Source: Ilumatobacteraceae bacterium (GTDB lineage Bacteria; Actinomycetota; Acidimicrobiia; Acidimicrobiales; Ilumatobacteraceae). From it: DNA of 8,974 nt. The stretch covers positions 1 to 8,974 of the forward strand of contig JALOLG010000034.1 of NCBI GenBank assembly GCA_025456105.1, written 5' to 3'. The translations under genes and the position numbers were made by a program. Below are positions 6,065 through 8,974 of the stretch, piece after piece. Below the pieces are notes generated by a model that saw only the letters and a program-made list of their open reading frames with translations, made no database searches and was not told the origin of the DNA. Each line of letters starts with the position of its first letter. Within the stretch, counting starts at the first letter, position 1.

Positions 6065-6070
6065 GACGAT
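6065..6070 (+). promoter_or_regulatory. Possible internal -10 element before the nitroreductase gene
   Basis: GACGAT ends 6 nt before the ATG at 6077, the same spacing as the hexamers of the divergent region, and keeps A at position 2 and T at position 6. No ribosome site is seen near this ATG. An internal leaderless promoter would explain the 95-nt gap, but the match is partial. Confidence 0.25.
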
Positions 6071-6076
6071 CCGGAC

Positions 6077-6697
6077 ATGGACGTGTTCGAGGCGATGGAG
6101 ACGTGCCGCGCGATGCGGTACCTGCGGACCGATCCGGTCGGCGACGACGTGATCGATCAGCTGATCTGGGCGGCCACCCGGGCACCGAGCCCGGGCAACA
6201 CCCAGAACTGGGACTTCGTGGTGGTCACCGACCACGAGCGGCGCCGTCAGGTGGGCCAGGCCTTCGCCGACGCCCTCGCCGACCGCCTCGCCCAGGTGGC
6301 GTCGCTCGGCCACGACGATCCGAGCCAGCGGGCGATGATGGAGGGCGCCGCCCATCTGGCCGCCACCATCGGCCAGGCGCCCGTCATCATCTTCGTGTGC
6401 GGCAGCGTCGCCTACCCGGCGAGCCGGCCCGACGAGCGGTTCACGTGGTCGGCGCTCTACCCCGCGGCCCAGAACATCATCGTCGCGGCCCGGGCGCTCG
6501 GGCTCGGCTCGGTGTTCACCACCTTCCACCACACCGCGGAGCCGGCGCTGCGCGAGATCCTGGGGATCCCCGACGACGTGAAGATCGCGGCCACCATCCC
6601 GATCGGCTGGCCCGAGCGCGAGTTCGGACCCGTCCGTCGGCGTCCGATCACCGACTTCATCCATCGCGACCACTGGCAGGGAGCACTGCGCGCATGA
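6077..6697 (+). CDS. Nitroreductase-family FMN-dependent oxidoreductase
   Basis: The 206-residue protein has the nitroreductase fold and should bind FMN in a dimer. The N-terminal phosphate-binding segment MDVFEAMETCRAMRYLR carries R11 and R14. The flavin loop APSPGNTQNW is at 36-45. NIIVAARALGLGS at 133-145 is the conserved helix region. The C-terminal IPIGWP (174-179) and VRRRP (186-190) match the usual end motif. Family members reduce nitro groups, quinones or activated C=C bonds, or dehydrogenate substrates. In a catabolic cluster, reducing or desaturating an alicyclic ring or enone is plausible. The ATG at 6077 is the only good start for this N-terminal motif; it lacks a clear ribosome site. 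The stop overlaps the SDR start by 4 nt (ATGA), so the pair is translationally coupled. Confidence 0.88.
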   Translation: MDVFEAMETCRAMRYLRTDPVGDDVIDQLIWAATRAPSPGNTQNWDFVVVTDHERRRQVGQAFADALADRLAQVASLGHDDPSQRAMMEGAAHLAATIGQAPVIIFVCGSVAYPASRPDERFTWSALYPAAQNIIVAARALGLGSVFTTFHHTAEPALREILGIPDDVKIAATIPIGWPEREFGPVRRRPITDFIHRDHWQGALRA

Positions 6698-7497
6698 TCC
6701 CCGATCTCACCGACACCCCGCTCACGGACCTGGTCTCGCTCGCCGGCCGGCGCGCCGTGGTCACGGGCGGGGCACGCGGCATCGGCGCTGCCATCGTCCG
6801 TCGCCTCGCGGAGGCGGGTGCCGACGTCGTGGTGGGCGACCTCGACGCCGACGAGGCGGCGGCCGTCGCGGCCTCGGTCGCCGCTGCCACCGGTCGGCGT
6901 GCGATCGGCGTGGCACTCGACGTCACCGACACGGCGTCGCTCGCAGCGGCTGCCGACCGCTGCGTCGCCGAGCTCGGTGGACTCGAGATCTGGGTGAACA
7001 ACGCCGGCATCTACCCCACCACCGGGCCGGCCATCGACGCCGCCGACGACTTCATCGACCGCATGCTCCAGGTGAACCTGCGGGGCACGTTCGCCGGCGC
7101 TCGCGAGGCGGCGAAGCGGATGGACCACGGCGGGGTGATCGTCAACCTGGCATCCACGGCCGGGTTCCGCGGTGCTCCCGGCATCAGCGCGTACGTGGCC
7201 TCGAAGCACGCGGTCGTCGGCCTCACCAAGAACCTCGCCATCGAGCTGGCGCCGAAGGACATCCGCGTCGTGGGCGTCGCGCCCGGCGTCATCGACACGC
7301 CCGGGGTGCAGGAGCAGCTCGCGCCGCTCAAGGCAGCGGGCCTCGACGTGGGGGCCACCATCAACCGCAGCCCGCTCGGGCGGGGCGGCAAGCCCGACGA
7401 CGTCGCACGGGTCGTGCTCATGCTCGCGAGCGACCTGGCCGCGTGGGTCACCGGCTCGGTGGTGCCGGTCGAGGCGGGCGCACTGGCAGGAGGCTGA
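6694..7497 (+). CDS. Short-chain dehydrogenase/reductase (classical SDR)
   Basis: The 267-residue Rossmann-fold oxidoreductase should interconvert an alcohol and a ketone. The cofactor motif TGGARGIG is at 24-31, NNAG at 102-105, the structural Asn at N128, and the catalytic triad is S154, Y167 and K171 in YVASK. D49 at the end of the second strand (VVVGDL) favours NAD(H) over NADP(H). The C-terminal segment SPLGRGGKPDDVA and the final GSVVPVEAG are typical of classical SDRs. The ATG at 6694 overlaps the nitroreductase stop, with AGGGAG 10 nt upstream. A hydroxyl introduced by a P450 or the Rieske enzyme would be a natural substrate, but this is inferred from context only. Confidence 0.92.
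   Translation: MIPDLTDTPLTDLVSLAGRRAVVTGGARGIGAAIVRRLAEAGADVVVGDLDADEAAAVAASVAAATGRRAIGVALDVTDTASLAAAADRCVAELGGLEIWVNNAGIYPTTGPAIDAADDFIDRMLQVNLRGTFAGAREAAKRMDHGGVIVNLASTAGFRGAPGISAYVASKHAVVGLTKNLAIELAPKDIRVVGVAPGVIDTPGVQEQLAPLKAAGLDVGATINRSPLGRGGKPDDVARVVLMLASDLAAWVTGSVVPVEAGALAGG
7488..7493 (+). promoter_or_regulatory. Shine-Dalgarno of the phosphotransferase gene
   Basis: AGGAGG lies in the last codons of the SDR gene, 6 nt before the GTG at 7500. It decides in favour of this GTG rather than the open frame that extends back to 7443. Confidence 0.75.
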
Positions 7498-7499
7498 CG

Positions 7500-8597
7500 G
7501 TGCCCACGATCCCCGAGCAGGTCGGTGACATCACCGTCCACTGGCTCAACGAGGTGCTCGGCGACGCGGGCGACCGGCCGGTGGGTGAGATCGTCGGGTT
7601 CGACGCCGAGCCGCTCGGGCACGGGATCGGCATCCTCGGCCAGCTCGCCCGGCTGCACCTCGTCTACGCCGACGGCGCGACGGGACCGCACACGCTGATC
7701 GCCAAGTGCCAGTCACCCGCGCCCGAGAACCAGGCGCTCTCGCGCACGATGGGCTTCTACCTCCGCGAGGTGAGCTTCTACCGCGAGGTCGCCGACCGGG
7801 TGCCCATCCGCGTCCCGCACGCGTACCACGCCGAGTGCGGGCCCGACGGCCTGCCGTTCGTGCTGCTCCTCGAGGAGATCGAGGGCGCCCACTGCCCCGA
7901 CCAGATCGCCGGCATCTCGCCGTGGGAGGCCGAGCACATCCTCGACGTGGCCGCACGTCTGCACGCCGCGTTCTGGGACACCGACGAGCTGCGCGCCATG
8001 ACGTGGCTGCCGCCGATGAACAACCCGCTCTACCACGCCGGCCAGCAGCTGGCCGAGGCCCGGTGGCCCGGGTTCGTCGAGCGCTTCGGTGAGCGGTTCG
8101 GCCCCGACACGATGGCCTGGCTCGACCGGGCCTGCCGGAGCTACTCGAAGATGCTCGACCACGTGGCCGCCATGGACCACCTCACGTTCACCCACACCGA
8201 CTGCCGCGCCGAGAACTACCTGTTCGGCGGGTCGGCCGGCAACGACGTGGTGACGATGATCGACTTCCAGCTGTCGACCCGCCACTTCGGGCCCTGGGAC
8301 GTCGCCAACCTGCTCGCCGGCTCGATGACGCCCGAGGTGCGCCGCAGCTGCGAGGCCGAGCTCGTCGAGCGCTACCACCGGCGCCTGGTCGAGCTGGGCG
8401 TCGACGGCTACACCCTCGACCGCTGCTGGCTCGACTACCGGCTGAGCCTGCTGCAGGCGTCGGTCGCGCAGGTCATCGTCAGCGACCTGCAGGGTGGCAA
8501 CGAGCGCGGCGACGAGCTGCTCGAGCACCTGTTCGTCCGACCGATCATCGCCGCCGCCGACCACGGCGTCGGCGAGCTCATCGACCGCTTCGCCTGA
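7500..8597 (+). CDS. Phosphotransferase, aminoglycoside/choline-kinase fold, ecdysteroid-kinase-like
   Basis: The 365-residue protein has the eukaryotic-kinase-like fold of small-molecule kinases. The N-lobe carries a Gly-containing loop (GHGIGILGQLARL) and the likely nucleotide-binding lysine in LIAKCQSP. LLLEEIEGA is the hinge region. The catalytic loop HTDCRAENYLF has D234 as base and N239 for metal binding, after H232. The metal-binding motif IDFQ has D255. The D-C pair in the catalytic loop and the DFQ form resemble the ecdysteroid-kinase-like family more than aminoglycoside kinases. It should transfer phosphate from ATP to a hydroxyl of a small molecule. The GTG start is set by AGGAGG at 7488-7493. 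Its place between an SDR and a Rieske oxygenase suggests a pathway intermediate as substrate, not an antibiotic. Resistance function seems unlikely but cannot be excluded. Confidence 0.85.
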   Translation: MPTIPEQVGDITVHWLNEVLGDAGDRPVGEIVGFDAEPLGHGIGILGQLARLHLVYADGATGPHTLIAKCQSPAPENQALSRTMGFYLREVSFYREVADRVPIRVPHAYHAECGPDGLPFVLLLEEIEGAHCPDQIAGISPWEAEHILDVAARLHAAFWDTDELRAMTWLPPMNNPLYHAGQQLAEARWPGFVERFGERFGPDTMAWLDRACRSYSKMLDHVAAMDHLTFTHTDCRAENYLFGGSAGNDVVTMIDFQLSTRHFGPWDVANLLAGSMTPEVRRSCEAELVERYHRRLVELGVDGYTLDRCWLDYRLSLLQASVAQVIVSDLQGGNERGDELLEHLFVRPIIAAADHGVGELIDRFA

Positions 8598-8609
8598 GGG
8601 AGGGACCCC

Positions 8610-8974
8610 ATGGACAGCGCACTGCTCGCACGGCTCGAGGACCAGATGCGGTACGAGTTCGCCCGCACCGGGCCGCCCGAGGGCTTCCCGAAGTTCCACG
8701 ACATCCCGATCGGGCGCTACGTGAGCGACGAGTTCTGGGAGCTGGAGCAGCGGCACCTCTGGCCGAAGGTGTGGGTGCTCGCGTGCCGTGCCGAGGACGT
8801 GCCCGGCGTCGGCGACTTCGTGACGTTCGACGACCTCGGCGTGCCGATGATCGTGATCCGCGGCAAGGACGAGCAGCTGCACGCGTTCTACAACACGTGC
8901 CAGCACCGCGGCGCCCCGGTGGTCCGCGACTCGAAGGGCTCGATGCGCCAGCTGCGGTGCCAGTACCACTCGTG
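8610..8974 (+). CDS. Rieske non-heme iron oxygenase, alpha subunit N-terminus (cut by right edge)
   Basis: The first 121 codons are present and open to the window end. After an N-terminal helix and the segment IPIGRYVSDEFWELEQRHLWPKVW, typical of ring-hydroxylating oxygenase large subunits, comes the Rieske domain. C97-x-H99 in NTCQHRGAPV and C117-x2-H120 in CQYHS ligate the [2Fe-2S] cluster. The catalytic mononuclear-iron domain lies beyond the edge. The ATG at 8610 follows GGGAGGGA by 4 nt and lies 12 nt after the phosphotransferase stop, so it belongs to the same operon. Such enzymes hydroxylate, demethylate or cleave aromatic or steroid substrates. Electrons would come from a reductase or ferredoxin not seen here, or possibly from the ferredoxin at 1050-1433. 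Confidence 0.92.
   Translation, partial: MDSALLARLEDQMRYEFARTGPPEGFPKFHDIPIGRYVSDEFWELEQRHLWPKVWVLACRAEDVPGVGDFVTFDDLGVPMIVIRGKDEQLHAFYNTCQHRGAPVVRDSKGSMRQLRCQYHS

Noticed and set aside
4584..6185. 533-codon minus-strand open frame opposite the second P450
   Set aside because: It is an antisense shadow rich in His, Arg and Val, with no domain motif or ribosome site, and it overlaps a certain P450 gene.
7500..8597. Aminoglycoside resistance gene
   Set aside because: The catalytic motifs are shared by the whole kinase fold, the IDFQ and HTDC forms resemble ecdysteroid-kinase-like proteins, and the context is catabolic with no mobile element.
7713..8969. 418-codon minus-strand open frame opposite the phosphotransferase and Rieske genes
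   Set aside because: Composition and position mark it as a shadow of the plus-strand genes; the plus-strand motifs are complete.

Overview
The window is high-GC DNA with dense, same-strand gene blocks, GTG starts, stop/start overlaps and likely leaderless starts. This points to an actinobacterium. Acidimicrobiia or a mycobacterium-like lineage seems plausible, but that is inference and no marker gene is present. The gene content is catabolic or biotransformation-type: two cytochromes P450, a P450-type [2Fe-2S] ferredoxin, an acyl-CoA ligase, a crotonase-fold enzyme, a SnoaL-like protein, an FMN nitroreductase-family protein, an SDR dehydrogenase, an ecdysteroid-kinase-like phosphotransferase and the start of a Rieske oxygenase. 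I see no RNA genes, CRISPR arrays, insertion sequences, integrases or frameshifted genes.

Layout. Positions 1-46 (minus) hold the first 15 codons of a protein leaving the left edge; its N-terminus looks like the start of a signal peptide. Positions 47-183 are its upstream region and carry a perfect 20-bp palindrome (133-152) of TetR-operator type. Positions 184-3444 (minus) are a tightly coupled four-gene operon. In transcription order it encodes a SnoaL-like protein, an AMP-forming acyl-CoA ligase, an adrenodoxin/putidaredoxin-type ferredoxin and an enoyl-CoA hydratase/isomerase-family protein. Each junction overlaps by 1-4 nt. Positions 3445-3502 are a 58-bp divergent promoter region with a matched -10-like hexamer exactly 6 nt before each ATG, suggesting two leaderless transcripts. 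Positions 3503-8974 (plus) run P450, P450, a 95-nt gap, nitroreductase, SDR, phosphotransferase, then a Rieske oxygenase alpha subunit cut by the right edge.

How the genes may work together (inference). The P450s and the Rieske oxygenase would hydroxylate a hydrophobic substrate, with the ferredoxin of the divergent operon supplying electrons to one or both P450s. The SDR would oxidise alcohols to carbonyls. The ligase would make a CoA thioester, and the crotonase and SnoaL-like proteins would act on the activated acid. The phosphotransferase could phosphorylate a hydroxyl placed by an oxygenase, either to make a leaving group or to modify a polyol. A steroid, terpenoid or other alicyclic/aromatic compound is a reasonable guess, but nothing here fixes the substrate. 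No ferredoxin reductase, thiolase, acyl-CoA dehydrogenase or regulator gene lies inside the window, so the system probably continues on both sides.
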